Origin: Oreohelix idahoensis
Lineage: Eukaryota; Mollusca; Gastropoda; Stylommatophora; Oreohelicidae
NCBI GenBank assembly: GCA_024509875.1
Contig: JAMPIV010022924.1
Span: forward strand, 1-64,000
Length of the DNA: 64,000 bases
Direction of reading: 5' to 3'
In this document: piece after piece, positions 10,330 through 22,959 of the stretch
Layout: each line of letters starts with the position of its first letter
Position numbering within the stretch: position 1 is the stretch's first letter
Notes under the pieces: generated by a model
The model's database searches: none
The model's input: only the letters and a program-made list of their open reading frames with translations
What the model was told of the DNA's origin: nothing
Translations under genes and position numbers: made by a program

Positions 10330-10713
10330 TTGCTCCAAACTATGTATTTTCTGCCATTACTGTATACACAGATGGATCCAAGGGAGAGGATGGCAAATTG
10401 GGGATAGGAATATATATTCCAATATGGAAAATGGCAAAAGAGTATAGTATCACAGAAAATTGCAACGGGCTGATCACCCGTTTGCCAGTCACTTCGATTA
10501 CGGAAACAACAACAAATGGGTTGATTTGCCGTTGCCCTAAAGACGCCACTAGGCGTGATGGGAAACAATGGCAAAAAAAAACCTATCTGCTGTTGCCCTA
10601 AGACGCCACTAGGCGTAATGGCCACTGACTGCTTGACGGTCGGTGGCTAAGGACAGAAGAAGATCACAGAAAATACATCCATTTTCACTGCAGAGATGGT
10701 GGCAATACTGAAA
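10330..10713 (+). mobile_element. LINE-A (I-type LINE), RNase H start, left part
   Basis: The plus strand encodes VYTDGSKGEDGKLGIGIYIP and, past a 202-bp insertion, NTSIFTAEMVAILKA. This is the RNase H domain of LINE-A, with the catalytic Asp in YTDGS and Glu in AEMVA. The copy is cut at 10713 by the Ty3/gypsy element and resumes at 21769. Comparison with the minus-strand copy at 42271-42849 shows that about 170-190 bp of LINE are missing at the junction. Confidence 0.85.
10461..10662 (+). mobile_element. 3' end of an RTE-like LINE inserted in LINE-A
   Basis: This 202-bp insert is flanked by the 12-bp duplication ATCACAGAAAAT (10449-10460 and 10663-10674). It contains the string GACGCCACTAGGCGT(G/A)ATGG twice and ends GGCTAAGGACAGAAGAAG, the same 3' end as the LINE at 41157-42345. 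Confidence 0.88.
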
Positions 10714-12103
10714 GCTTCCAGAAGATGTAAATCTAATTTATATTTTGATAGTCGAAGGTACAGAACTGTATGTTGACTCCCTGATACAGGTTGATTAGGG
10801 GTTACCTTCCCTGTGTTTATTCTTTTCTTAAGAGGGGATAGTTAACTGTTCTCAAATCTGTTCTGTCTACGCATGCGTTAGTTTTTAGCGCGAACGGGGG
10901 CAAACTTCCGCCTTGAGTGATGAGCTGGTTTTTCTGCCGGACGAAGATGTCCGCTTTCCTTCTTCTGTATTATCTCGGGAAAAGATAGTCTTATCTTATT
11001 AGTGATTTCCCCAGAGTTATTCTGTTCATCTGGAATGACGACAGGTGTGATTTGTGTATTGTTTGGAATTCTGACCGAGGTAAAATTACTTTATTAATAT
11101 GCAAAGTTGTTTGCAGAACATTGAGTACGAACCTGTGAGTAGCTCTCATAGTTCTTGTGATCCAGAGTCCATTGCATGTGCTTACGTAGCCAACTAGGTC
11201 TATTCGTTGAAGTACTTTATAGAAGCACAATAACTATATATATTGCTAGGAAATCCGCAGGATGGCTGTATGTTCCAGCAGGAAAGATAATACATGTTTT
11301 TGGAAAAATGTACAGTGGTTTATCAACCATTATAAGGTCCGTTATTACGGCCTATAACTTGGAACAGAAGAAGAAGTACCTGCAAGGTGAAACCAGACGA
11401 AGTCTTGATTTATTTACAAGTTTACAGACTTCTATAGTAGGCAACTATATATTTGTCTAAGGACTAACTGATGCGTTCAGTCAGAGGCCCTGAGCTACTG
11501 TAGGAAAAGAATATGTATCAAGCCAGCATTATTAGCATCATACCTACAGGCTATACAGAACTGGTGATGTTCGAGATATCTAATTGTTATCACTTATGAA
11601 CAGTTATTAAAGGACAGACCATTGTCGATTAACGTCCTTATAGACGAGTGGTTCAAGCTCTATTATACCACACGTTTTTGCCAGTCATATCCAATATACA
11701 TGATGTTTCTTGATTCACATCCATTATTGACTGTAACTGTTGATGTCACTGTGTCCCGTAAATAAATGAAAGTTCCAGCAGTTTCTACAATTACTGACTA
11801 CTGCATGTGAGTGAGTGGGTGCCTTGTTTACATACCAAAGATCCTAAACGCATTCGTGTCTCTACACACCCATATCACTCGTCGACCACACATACTTCGA
11901 GTATCTTACACACAAGGAATGTCTGATGTTCGAATGTCAACATGACACCCTTACAGAGCATCAACGCCTGGTGAGCTATTCATGCATGACAAAGCTGTTT
12001 GGCCCAGGTCGAGCGGACTACATTGTACACAGCAGTAACATTTGTGATCATACGTAAACCTACACTCTACATTTGTGGTGACCGCTAAAATAATAGTGTA
12101 ACA
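10714..12103 (+). repeat. 5' LTR of gypsy element 1 (5'-truncated)
   Basis: It begins inside the LTR at GCTTCCAGAAGATGTAAATC and ends AATAGTGTAACA. It aligns with 20371-21768. The first bases, TGTTACCGTCATTTTTGAC, are present only in the 3' LTR. Confidence 0.9.
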
Positions 12104-13238
12104 TTTGTGGTAGGCCAGATCAGTGGGTCTAAAGCTGTTTATTGGACTGATGAGAACATTATTTGATGATGAACTACACATTGGAAACTGGACAAGATCA
12201 TTTACACTGTTCAAAACATAACAGCAACACACCTTCAACAGTTTGAAACTCGTCGATGACCTACATTATGAACTGTCACGACTTGTGTTTACATTCAGTT
12301 CAGCTGTTGTGACAATTTTCATCACAGTAATTGTCAACGGTGGAACTTCCACGCATTGCTGTTTATTGTCAAACATCATTGTTGACTAAGGCCAGGATAT
12401 ATTTAAGATAAGTGACAGTTTCTTTTTCGGAAACTTGGTACCTTTATATTGTGAAGAACTGAGCCTTCTTGCTACACTTTATTAATGCATTCTTTGTTTA
12501 CATGTTCTTTGTTTACATGTTGAGTTAGTGTGTGTTTTGCAGGCCGGTTGGGTAGGTGACTCCGTTAGAAGATACCACGTGATAGAGGTTCTATCGTGAG
12601 CGTTTTCTGTAGGAATTACGCATATCTCCCCAGTGGAAATTGCGAGCAACCTGTGTTGCTACTTTTCAGTTTTTTTTTCTTAGCTGTGACGAGATGTGTT
12701 AGTGTCGTTTTCGTTAATTTTTTTTTTTCCATTCTTTGATTTTCGATTTGTTTTGTTTGTATCTGTTCGCCTCTCCTTCCTTTCATTTATTTCTATACAC
12801 CTTTCTGTTTGTAACAGTGTTGTCATTTGTTTTCATTTATCGCAGTTATCATTGTAAAATTTTACAACATTAGATTTAGTTAAGCTTTATTTATTATTTG
12901 ACTTCTGCGAACGTTTTCGGTTGTTATACATTCCTGTCTTTGTATTGTTTTCGTCTACTTGTTCAACATACACAGTCTATATATATATATATACTTGATC
13001 ATGGACTATTATTGTTGATATGATGCACTTTTCAGATGGAGTTTATTTATGATCATATTATTATAAGGAAACAAGGTGATTATACAAGTTTTCATTAAAA
13101 GACTTGTCTCCCACGGAGATTGGGATAGAATAAAGTGAAGTGAGTATACAGGTCTAGTATTACAGACTTGTCTCCCATTGAGGTTGGGATAAGGTAATTT
13201 ATTTAATTTTTCAGGTTGACCTCACATTATTAGACAGA
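12104..13238 (+). other. Leader of gypsy element 1
   Basis: It lies between the 5' LTR and gag. TTTGTGGTAGGCCAGATC directly after the LTR is the likely primer-binding region; the tRNA was not identified. No ORF is supported. Confidence 0.6.
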
Positions 13239-14600
13239 ATGTCTACATTACATTACTTTATTGAACAAGGGAAATCCCTTGGTAAAACTGGTGATAAATT
13301 AGAAGAATTCGCAACGACTGAATATGGCAAGGCATTGAAGTCAGAAGAAAAGAGACTAAAAATAGAAAGAGAAGCTGCTGCTGCTGCTGAAGCTGAGAAT
13401 AAAAGATTAGACAGAGAAGCTGAACAAAAGAAGATTGACGCTGAGAATAAAAGATTAGACAGAGAAGCTGAACAAAAGAAGATTGACGCTGAGAATTTTA
13501 GATTGCAAATGCAGGCACATGAAAGGCAACTTCAAGCTGCTGCTGCTGCTGAGGATAGAAAACTTCAGGCTGCTGCTGAGGAGAGAAAACTTCAGGCTGC
13601 TGCTGAGGAGAGAAAACTTCAAGCTGCTGCTGAGGAAAAGAAAGCACAAAGGGAACATGAGGAAAAACTGTTAGCTTTCGAGTTGGAGAAATTGAAAATA
13701 ATGAATATGAGTGCTCCTCAATCAACTTCGGTTAAGATAAAGGAGAATACTTATAAGGTTAAATTACCTCCTTTCAATCCTCTAAAGGACGACATAACAT
13801 TCTACCTGGATAGATTTCAATTAACATAAGTAACGCATAAGGTAGAAAAGGAACAATATGTCGGACAACTGATGGGATTACTTTCAGGTGAACCATTGAG
13901 TACTGTAATGGCAGTAGAGGAAAATGATAGAACTAATTATGATGTTGTCAGGGCAACACTACTTAAGAGATACCAATTAAAAGAAGAAGATTATCGTCTT
14001 CGTTTTAAGATAATGCTACCAGAAACTGGAGTAGAGTTCTCTGATTTTGTTACTAAGATACGTCTTACATTCACACGTTGGATTGAGCTGTCTAAAACAG
14101 AAAAAACATATGAAGCCCTTATGGACTTATTACTTCGAGATAAAGTTATGTCATCTGTCAATGAGTCTTTCCTTGCTTTTATTCATGAGCGTAAACCTAA
14201 GGACATAAAAGACATGGAAGAATACTGTTGCCAGTATGTAACTGCACATCCCCATGCTACTGTTAGCAATGCTAGGGTTAAAGAAGAATTACCGGTTGCT
14301 TCTGCAGCACCATATGGCCCTAACTTTATGAATAAATTCCAAGGTGCTCAACACAACTTCAATAAGAAGAGCAATCGTAATTATAATCAGAATCAGGGTA
14401 ACCCATCGCATAATGGGTCTTCTTCAAAGAACTGGAGACGATCTGATAGTCCTCGTTATTTCGGGTCCTATAATTATGGAAACTTGCGGAGAGGTAGTCA
14501 TTATAGACACTTTCAAGGCTATCCTTCGCGGGGGCATCGAAATCAAACAGGTAAACACTATGATCATTGGGGTAATGACAATAGTGATTATGGAAACTGA
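13239..14600 (+). pseudogene. gag: gag of gypsy element 1 (in-frame stop)
   Basis: ATG 13239 begins MSTLHYFIEQGKSLGKTGDK, followed by a Glu/Lys/Ala-rich coiled coil built from tandem in-frame repeats (two 48-bp units near 13394-13490, four 27-bp units near 13545-13640). A stop at 13827-13829 (after YLDRFQLT) interrupts it. The same frame then continues with RATLLKRYQLKEEDYRLRFK, the MLPETGVEF block, LMDLLLRDKVMSSVNESF and an Asn/Arg/Gly-rich tail. It would form the particle shell. No CCHC knuckle is present. The start is supported by the near-identical start in element 2. Confidence 0.85.
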
Positions 14601-15399
14601 TTCGAACCAGAGCGGTAGATCAAACTATGATAATTTCAGAGGAAATTATAATCAAGGTAGATCAAACTATGATAGTTTCAGAGGAAATTATAATCAAGGT
14701 AGATCAAACCATGATAATTTCAGAGGTAATAATAATCGTGGTAGATCTCAATACAAGAAAAAGAGATCACATCACCATGGAAACTCTGCACAACAAGAGT
14801 CTCAGAGTGCCAATAGTCAAGTAAACGATAATAGGAGCTCTAATGCTATTACTGGTTCTGCGTTCGATTTTGGGAGAGCAGCCGAATGCCCCCAATGCTC
14901 AACATTGTTTGAGCCTTCTACAGTATCGACCTTAATTTGTGGTCATCCACTTCCCGCACTTCCTGCTACAGCTGCGCATGACGGGAGAGGATCTCTCAAC
15001 TTGCATATAGGTCTAGTGAATGATAATCCAGTCTCAGTACTTTCTGATTCTGGATGCACCACTATCGGTGTTAGGCAGTCTCTGATAGATCCTTGCTGTG
15101 CCACAGGAAAAGTGGTTAAATGTGTGACATTTGGTGGCACAATGGAGAAGTATCCTACTGCTATTATTCACATGGCTACTCCCTTCTTTACGGGAGATGT
15201 CCAAGCGTGTCTTTTACCTAATCCTATTGCGGATCTTATAATCGGTCGTATTCACGGGGTTAAGGAGTGCACCCCGCAACAAATTGCTACCTGGGAAGAA
15301 CAGAATATGCAAACAGCCAATGCAGTGGTAACAAGAGCACAAGCCCATATTCCACAAACTTCATCTACTGAAGTTAATGAACTAGATAGCCCAAGATGA
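14596..15399 (+). pseudogene. Protease region of gypsy element 1
   Basis: In the frame one base on from gag, a basic repeat (GRSNYDNFRGNYNQ three times) leads to FDFGRAAECPQCSTLFEP and CGHPLPALPA, then VSVLSDSGCTTIGVRQ, the aspartic-protease catalytic motif (DSG), and later ADLIIGRIHG, the hydrophobic-Gly flap partner. The stop at 15397-15399 breaks the link to integrase. Confidence 0.8.
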
Positions 15400-15403
15400 T
15401 CAC

Positions 15404-16720
15404 TTGGAGATTTCGCATGACTCGTTTGTGAAACTACAAGAAAAACATCCTTCTTTAAAGAAATTCTTTCTTCTCGCTAAAAACGGTGATCCGAATCAGA
15501 ATACAAATCACAAAATCATATATCGCTATGAAGAATGGTATACTAGTGCATATGGTACAACACTCAGACGCGACTATGAATTCTCAAATTCTCGTGCCCA
15601 AAAGTATGAGATCTTTAATTCTTCAAAACGCACACGATTCTCAATGTGCTGGACACATTGGTTTTTCCTGAACTAAATTGAGAGTTCTGGGGTCTTTCTT
15701 TTGGCCATTTGTCAATAAAGACATACGAATTTATTGCCGGTCTTGCAAAATATGTCAAGAGGTAAAGTCTAGAGGTCCACGGCATGCTGCGCCTATTCAG
15801 GCTGCAGACATTCCCATTTGGCTGTTTCAGAAAATGGCCATAGATATCATTGGCCCTTTTAAGACTAAATCGGCCAGGGGACATCAATTTATCCTTACGT
15901 GTGTGGATATGTGCACACGTTGGCCAGAGGCTATTCCTCTTAAGAGCATTTCCACTGCTGATATCGCAGACGCTCTTTGGCTTATATTTTCTCGTTTAGG
16001 TTTTCCTGGGGAAATATTGTCAGACCATGGCACACAATTGATATCAGAGACAATGTCGCAGGTAATGTCTACTCTACATATTAAAAGATCTCTGAGTAGT
16101 ATTTATCACCCAATGTCTAATGGGTTAGTTGAGCATCTTAATAGAACACTCAAGAACTTACTGGGGAAGATAACTGAGGATCATCCTCAGGATTGGGACA
16201 GGGTCCTACCCGCGGCTCTTTTTGCCTATAGGGAGGTCCCCAACGAACATACAGGATTTTCTCCTTTTGAACTTGTCTTTGGCGCGCGACCGCGCGGTCC
16301 TATGTCTTTGCTGCATGATCTTATAACTGCTGATAATATCGACAATGACACACAATCTTCATATGAGTATGCCATTGCTCTCAGAAAGAAAATTATTGAA
16401 GCATGCAAGCTAGCAACTTCATCATCCGAATTTGCTAAGGAAAAGGCAAGGCTATTTGCTAATAAGAATTGACGCCTACGTCAACTTTGTCCTGGAGACA
16501 AAGCGTTTGTTTTACTTCCTTCTAGGGAGAACAGACTGCTTATTACATGGAAAGGTCCATATACAATAGTCTCGAAGATTTCCGATGTCGACTATGTTGT
16601 CGATATTGATGGAAGGCATAAAACCTTCCATATAAATATGCTTACGGAATATCATGAGTGACCAGACTATTTACAGCCTATTTTCCAGGCGACGGACGAT
16701 TCTCCAGACCAACAAGGTCA
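15404..16720 (+). pseudogene. Integrase of gypsy element 1
   Basis: An N-terminal part with degraded zinc-binding residues (HWFF region, then YCRSCKICQE) is followed by the catalytic core: Asp in MAIDIIGPF, Asp in LSDHGTQL and Glu in NGLVEHLNRTL, the DD35E triad. A C-terminal module with WKGPYTIVS (GPY/F type) follows at 16480-16660. Frame changes at about 15676 and stops at 16470 and 16658 inactivate it. It lies upstream of RT. Confidence 0.88.
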
Positions 16721-16739
16721 TATCTCATCCCTGTCAGTT

Positions 16740-17775
16740 ATACAGGATGAGGAAACTACTTTTTCGGATGTTAATCTACCTCTTCCTATGATTCCACTTA
16801 CTTCTACGGAATCATAGAGAAACGTTACTGTTTCTTCTAATTTGTCTTTTGAGGAACAGCGACAAATATCTTCTACACTGTACACGTATTCAGGAGTCCT
16901 TACCGAAATCCTATTTAACACTTTTGTTGGTCAAAGTTGAACATGACATTATACTTAACTGATCATAATCCGATCAGAGTAAGACCATCTTCCCTTTCCT
17001 ATTCATTTTCGTTGACAAGTAACGATGCTCAGAATTGGATGAAATAGGCATACAAGTATTGAAAATCATGAGAAAATCTTCCGTCAGCATACTTTTTTGT
17101 GGGCTGTTGGACATGATTCCAAGAAAGACTCTAACATACGCCTTTGCGTTGGAAATTTTCGCAATGACTGAAATAAACCAAGTTCCCCGTGATTCTTTGT
17201 TCGAAGAGTGACCTATGCAGTTTTATTGAAGTATCCTTATTAGACTTTCTAACTGTCTGTATTCTTTACTAAGCTTGACTTGTCATATTAATATGCTTTT
17301 CCGTTAACAGAAACGCCATTTGAAATTACCTATCTGCGAGTGAAGCTCACAGATCTTGAGAGACAGAATTCCTTCTTTGCTTCTGGTTCTAGCCAAATGA
17401 GACTATGTGTTTCTATTGAACAGAGCCAAATGATGATGATAAATTATTGTGGACGCGCAGGTTGGTCGGAATATCTCTTAGCATCGTTTCAGATGTCATT
17501 GCATACTTAGATGACATCAGCTTTCAGTAATACTTGGGAAGATCACTGTATTTGGGATTAAATGAATTTTGTCAACAAGACGCAAGCATAATCTGGCGGG
17601 CAAAACCAGTTCTAAAGCCTTTGTCGGGTTTACGCGAAAGGAGCTCGTTTCCTTGGACGATCAGAGCTAATTGGTACCATGGTCTATTGAGACAGATGGA
17701 CGGAAAACATTTCTAACATTAGGACAATATCTTTGGGTATGCCCAAAACAAAGAAACAAGCCTCTGATTACCAGA
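16740..17775 (+). pseudogene. Reverse transcriptase remnant, first copy, gypsy element 1
   Basis: Heavily mutated sequence that still shows LTDHNPIRVRP near 16950 and the catalytic IAYLDDIS near 17490-17520. It aligns to the second RT segment at 18205-19000. No usable frame remains. Confidence 0.7.
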
Positions 17776-17799
17776 CATTTAACAGTCATTCTATATTTA

Positions 17800-18180
17800 T
17801 GTGAAGTCCTTGACTCTTGTTAATTCGACTGTCCTGTTGATGCTACTGTCAGTTTCGTAAATAAATGTTTGAAACGTGCTGGCAGTCTTCAATGCATCAT
17901 TGACTACTGCATGCGATTTGTATGGGTGCATTATTGACTTTACCAAGAGCTTCAAGCATTCGTGTTCTTTTATACACACACACTCAGCAAACATAATACC
18001 AGTACCACAAATACAACATGTATGCTGTTTTGTGTGAGTGACCATCTTACCCCTGGCAGCGCCTCGGTAGTGGCCTTAAAACATTTTGGTGAACATTCAA
18101 CACCACTACATTACACCGTCCAGGTGATAAACGACACGTTCACTCTGCAAAGACACATCACTGCATAAACATGAAACTTT
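17800..18180 (+). repeat. LTR-like remnant between two RT segments
   Basis: The segment TCGTAAATAAATG...TTGACTACTGCATG...GCATTCGTGT follows the order of the 3' half of the flanking LTRs (compare 11755-11900), including the AATAAA signal. It is diverged but collinear. Confidence 0.6.
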
Positions 18181-18204
18181 CAATTTTTACGCTACAAAGT
18201 CAAT

Positions 18205-19030
18205 TTCAGGATGTCCATATACATTCCTGGACAAACACATGTCATTGAGCATGACATTATACTTACTGATCATAATCCAATCAGAGTAACACCATATCCT
18301 ATTCCTATTCATTTTCAAGCACAAGTCGAGAAAAAATTGGATGAAATGATACAATTCAAACAAGGTGCACCCATAACCTTGTACGGATGCCAAATCATTG
18401 AACCATCCACTTCAGCATACTCTTCGTCCATGTTTATTGTTCGAAAGAAAGACAATAACATATGCCTTTGCGTAGAATTATCGCAAATTAAACCAAGTTA
18501 CGAAGTTCAATGCTGAACCTATGCCTTTTTTATTAGAAGATCTATGATTAGCCTTTCTCAACTCTCGATTCTTATACTAAGCTTTTATGCAAAGACGTAT
18601 TTTGGCAACAAACTGTGACTACTGAAACAATCCAAACCTTTCACAATGCTTTTCAACACCTAGGGGTTTGACAGTGGAATTTTATGCCTTTCGAGACTTA
18701 TGAACGCCAAAGCTACTTTCGTATGCAAGCGTCGAATTCTTCATATCTATGCATTGCAACTTAGAAAATCTGTCTTTTCACGTAATACTTGGGAAGAAAC
18801 TATTTGGGGTTAAATGAATTGCTGTCAACTCTACGCGAGCATAAGCTGACTGCAAAACCCTCTAAAGCCTTTTTCGGGTTTAGCGAAATTTCTCTCTTGG
18901 GTCATCGAGTTGGTCATGGTCTGTTGAAGACAGAGGACCAAAACATTTCTAAGATATTAAATATCTCTGTGCCCAAAACAAAAAACAAGTACGTTGTCTT
19001 TTGCGTTGAATTTTAATACAATTCTACGGA
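18205..19030 (+). pseudogene. Reverse transcriptase remnant, second copy, gypsy element 1
   Basis: It starts at a TTTCAGGATGTCC string matching the RT linker and encodes HVIEHDIILTDHNPIRVTPY, then SSMFIVRKKDNNICLC. The YLDD catalytic box is lost near 18750. It continues to the AKPSKAFFGFSEISLLGHRV block. Confidence 0.75.
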
Positions 19031-19579
19031 AGATCAAAGATTAAGAATCTATCCTCTATCATGGCACCACTCTCAACCCTATTGAAGAAAGGGTCTCCTA
19101 ACATGGTGCGCTGGTCTCAAGAATGCCAAGCTTCATTGGATCAGATTAAGAATTTGTTTTCATCACCACCTATCTTAAGACTGCCTATTGCTGATAAGAC
19201 TTTTGTTCTTCGTAGTGACGCCTCGTCCACAGGGATCGGAGCGGCACTAATGCAAGAGTATTCAGAAACTCTGCATCCTGTGATGTATAATTCTAGGAAA
19301 CTGAATGCGGCAGAAAGGAATTACTCGGTTTTAGACCGTGAATTGTTGGCTATGGTTTGGTCAATCCTTAAGTTACAAAGATTCCTTCTTGGTGCGCATT
19401 TCATTGTGGAAACAGACCAAAAAGCTCTTACAGCTATTCAGTGTAAGAATTTGAAGAGCTCGAGATCTACTCGATATGCTATTGCTCTTCAACCTTTTCA
19501 TTTCACGGTCCGAGCTATCCGTGGTCTGGATAATGTGATGGCAGACATACTGTCTAGATGCCCACATGAGTCCACTTAA
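19031..19579 (+). pseudogene. RNase H of gypsy element 1
   Basis: This is the best preserved segment: APLSTLLKKGSPNMVRWSQE, LRSDASSTGIGAALMQE (first Asp), ERNYSVLDRELLAMVWSI (Glu) and VETDQKALTAI (second Asp), ending in [12 protein letters not shown] and a stop. It is the last domain of the element, so nothing coding follows it. Confidence 0.88.
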
Positions 19580-19609
19580 GTCTTTAACTGTAAGATATTT
19601 CCTCACTAT

Positions 19610-19717
<108 letters not shown>

Positions 19718-20328
19718 ACACATTTGTTGTCAACTTAGAGTGGTAAATTAATTGTTTTCTTTCTCTATTACCATCTTTAGTGTAATGGAGAAGGTTGAGT
19801 TGACATAATATAAAGGTCGAAAAAATTAATGCGGCCACATGTAACAAATATTAATAATTATAGTACATTATAGCATGTTGCTAATTGTGTCATTTATATT
19901 GTTCTCAGTGCAAACTAGTACAAGATACAGAGTGCTGTCGAGAATCATGACGATGCTGCTTATATGATCTTCGACATACAGAATTAATTTATACGTTGAT
20001 GATGTCCATCCATTAAATGATAGTCATTATACTTTTATAGATTAATATGTTTGTATGACATTGCAATTTTTCATATGTATGTGAATTTTGTTGGCATCGC
20101 CAGATGTTTATTTGATGGTACCTCCCGGATATATTTTACTTGGAGAAAATATTTTCTCTTAATTTGTGAGGTGAACTTTTGTTCTCACTAGACGCGCTAT
20201 TGTGCGTTGATTGGGTCTGACGTTATGTCATTATATTTTGATCCTTTCATCGGCGCATCATTCATGCGTTATGAGCTTGTTGCATCTCGCTCATTGATGT
20301 ATTTCAAAAAAAAATGTATCATTTTTTT

Positions 20329-20351
20329 TTTATCCGGAGGGGGTGGTAGTC
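20329..20351 (+). promoter_or_regulatory. Polypurine tract of gypsy element 1
   Basis: A purine-rich run CCGGAGGGGGTGGTAG lies immediately upstream of the 3' LTR start TGTTAC, where plus-strand priming would occur. Element 2 has CCCGGGAGGGTGCGGTAA at the same place. Confidence 0.65.
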
Positions 20352-21768
20352 TGTTACCGTCATTTTTGACGCTTCCAGAAGATGTAAATCTAATTTATAT
20401 TTTGATAGTCGAAGGTACAGAACTGTATGTTGACTCCCTGACACAGGTTGATTAGGGGTTACCTTCCCTGTGTTTATTCTTTCTTAAGAGGGGATAGTTA
20501 ACTGTTTTCAAATCTGTTCTGTCTACGCATGCGTTAGCTTTTAGCGCGAACGGGGCAAACTTCCGCCTTGAGTGATGAGCTGGTTTTTCTGCCGGACGAA
20601 GATGTCAGCTTTCCTTCTTCTGTATTATCTGGGGAAAAGATAGGCTTATCTTAGTAGTGATTTCCCCAGAGTTATTCTGTTCGTCTGGAATGACGACAGG
20701 TGTTATTTGTGTAGTGTTTGGAATTCTGACCAAGGTAAAATTACTTTATTAATATGCAAAGTTGTTTGCAGAACATTGAGTACGAACCTGTGAGTAGCTC
20801 TCACAGTTCTTGTGATCCAGAGTCCATTGTATGTGCTTGCGTAGCCAACTAGGTCTATTCGTTGAAGTACTTTATTGAAGCACAATAACCATATATATAT
20901 TGCTAGGAAATCCGCAGGATGGCGGTATGTTCCAGCAGCAAAGATAATACATGCTTATGGAAAAATGTACAGTGGTTTATTAACCATTATAAGGTCCGTT
21001 ATTAAGGCCTATAACTTTGAACAGAAGAAGAAGTACCTACAAGGTGAAACCAGACGAAGTCTTGATTTATTTACAAGTTTACTGACTTCTATGGTAGGCA
21101 ACTATATATATATTTGTTTAAGGACTAACTGACGCGTTCGGTCAGAGGCCCTGAGCTACTGTAGGAAAAGAATATGTGTCAAGCCAGCATTATTAGCATC
21201 ATACCTACAGGCTATACAGAACTGATGATGTTCGAGATATCTAATTGTTATCACTTATGAACAGTTATTAAAGGACAGACCATTGTCGATTAACGTCCTT
21301 ATAGACGAGTGGTTCAAGCTCTATTATACCACATGTTTTTGCCAGTCATATCCAATATACATGATGTTTCTTGATTCACGTCCATTATTGACTGTAACTG
21401 TTGATGTCACTGTGTCCCGTAAATAAATGGTTGAAAGTTCCAGCAGTTTCTACAATTACTGACTACTGCATGTGAGTGAGTGGGTGCCTTGTTTACATAC
21501 CAAAGATCCTAAACGCATTTGTGTCTCTACACACCCATATCACTCGTCGACCACACATACTTCGAGTATCTTACACACAAGGAATGTCTGATATTCGAAT
21601 GTCAACATGACACCCTTACAGAGCATCAACGCCTGGTGAGCTATTCATGCATGACAAAGCTGTTTGGCCCAGGTCGAGCGGACTACATTGTACACAGCAG
21701 TAACATTTGTGATCATACGTAAACCTACACTCTACATTTGTGGTGACCGCTAAAATAATAGTGTAACA
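20352..21768 (+). repeat. 3' LTR of gypsy element 1 (complete)
   Basis: The 1417-bp LTR starts TGTTAC and ends GTAACA, a 6-bp terminal inverted repeat of TG...CA type. It is alignable to the 5' LTR over its whole shared length with scattered substitutions, so this is an older insertion than element 2. Confidence 0.92.
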
Positions 21769-22440
21769 AGGATGTTCAGTCTTAATCGCTTGGATACCTT
21801 CACATGTTGGCATAGAATTAAATGAAAAGGCAGACCAAGAAAGGTAGATCTGATAAAAATCTAATAAATGTAGGGATGAGTAAATCTAAGAGCTTAATTG
21901 AAGAATTAATAACAGATGAACAGAAAGCAGAGTGGGATAAAAATCTGAAAGGAAGATATGCTTATAAGATGTTCAAGGCTCCAACAAGAAAATGTCAGAT
22001 ATCTAGGGAATTGAAAATTCCCAGTAATAAGAAACTTCTCATACTACAGTTGGGAAAGGGCTATTTCAGAATAGAAGAACCTTACTGTGCAGGATGTCTT
22101 CAAGACAATAATATAGAACATTTCTTGTTAAAATGTAAGAAGTATGAACAAATTAGAATCCCAATATTACATTATTTGCAGGCATCAAATTTACCTATAA
22201 ATGTAGAAGAGGTATTGAGAATAGATAGACCACGTGAACTGCATAACATAGTCAAACAGTATTTAACAAGAACAAAAGTTAATATATAGCAATTAGGGAG
22301 GTAAAGGTCTGATGCTGTTCTTACAATACATGACTTTTGACAGTTGAAAGTGAATTAAATATCTATTAAAGTCAATTATATAACTGGAAACACCAGACCT
22401 TTATACCCCTCCCCTTTATTATTATTTTTTTAAATGTTAT
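21769..22440 (+). mobile_element. LINE-A, RNase H end, C-terminal domain and 3' UTR
   Basis: It resumes at AGGATGTTCAGTCTTAATCG (end of RNase H) and encodes KMFKAPTRKCQISRELKIPS, LQLGKGYFRIEEPYC, the knuckle CAGCLQDNNIEHFLLKC and RPRELHNIVKQYLTRTKVNI with a stop at about 22287. The GC-poor 3' UTR up to about 22440 matches 40745-40860 in reverse. Confidence 0.85.
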
Positions 22441-22908
22441 TGTTTGGTTTTGATAGGTTTTCTCTCATTTTTTTTTTTTTTTTGAGGTTGTTTTTTTTTT
22501 AAAAAATACAAGTATAATTGGTAATTATAATTTGGGCCAAGGGGAAGGACGGTGAACTGGACGCTGCCATATTGTGACTCTCTGTGGTGTGTTTGCATGT
22601 AGTGTGGTGTGTTAACACAAATTTTGTGGGCATGATTTATTATGGAATTAGAAATTTGAGGCATTATATATCATAATTGTAACCTATAAGATGTTGACAT
22701 GGATATTTTTTGTTCATTTTAGTTGGAATTTGTTTAGTTTAATAGTGGGTGTTTTGCAATGTGTCGAAGTGATACGGTTACTTAACCATATAGATAAAAT
22801 GGCAGACCTTGTTTTACTATCCTTCCCCTTTACCATGATTTGCCCTATTTAAAATGATTTGACAGATGTGATGCATCCTTCCCATATCGGCAGTTATTCG
22901 GTAATCTT
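22441..22908. other. Unassigned stretch before the LINE
   Basis: Homopolymer-rich DNA (poly(T) at 22470-22500). No gene is supported. Confidence 0.4.
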
Positions 22909-22952
22909 CAAAAGAACGTTGCAATTCGTTCTGCACAGAATATGAGTCTCTT
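22909..22952. repeat. Left arm of an inverted repeat bracketing a LINE
   Basis: CAAAAGAACGTTGC...GAGTCTCTT pairs with 25648-25692 on the opposite strand, with a few mismatches over about 44 bp. Confidence 0.8.
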
Positions 22953-22959
22953 AGTTTGT

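Noticed and set aside
14344..14600. A programmed +1 frameshift between gag and pol
   Set aside because: Both gypsy copies do switch by +1, but at different aligned positions (about 14597 in element 1, about 49070 in element 2), so a shared recoding site is not supported.
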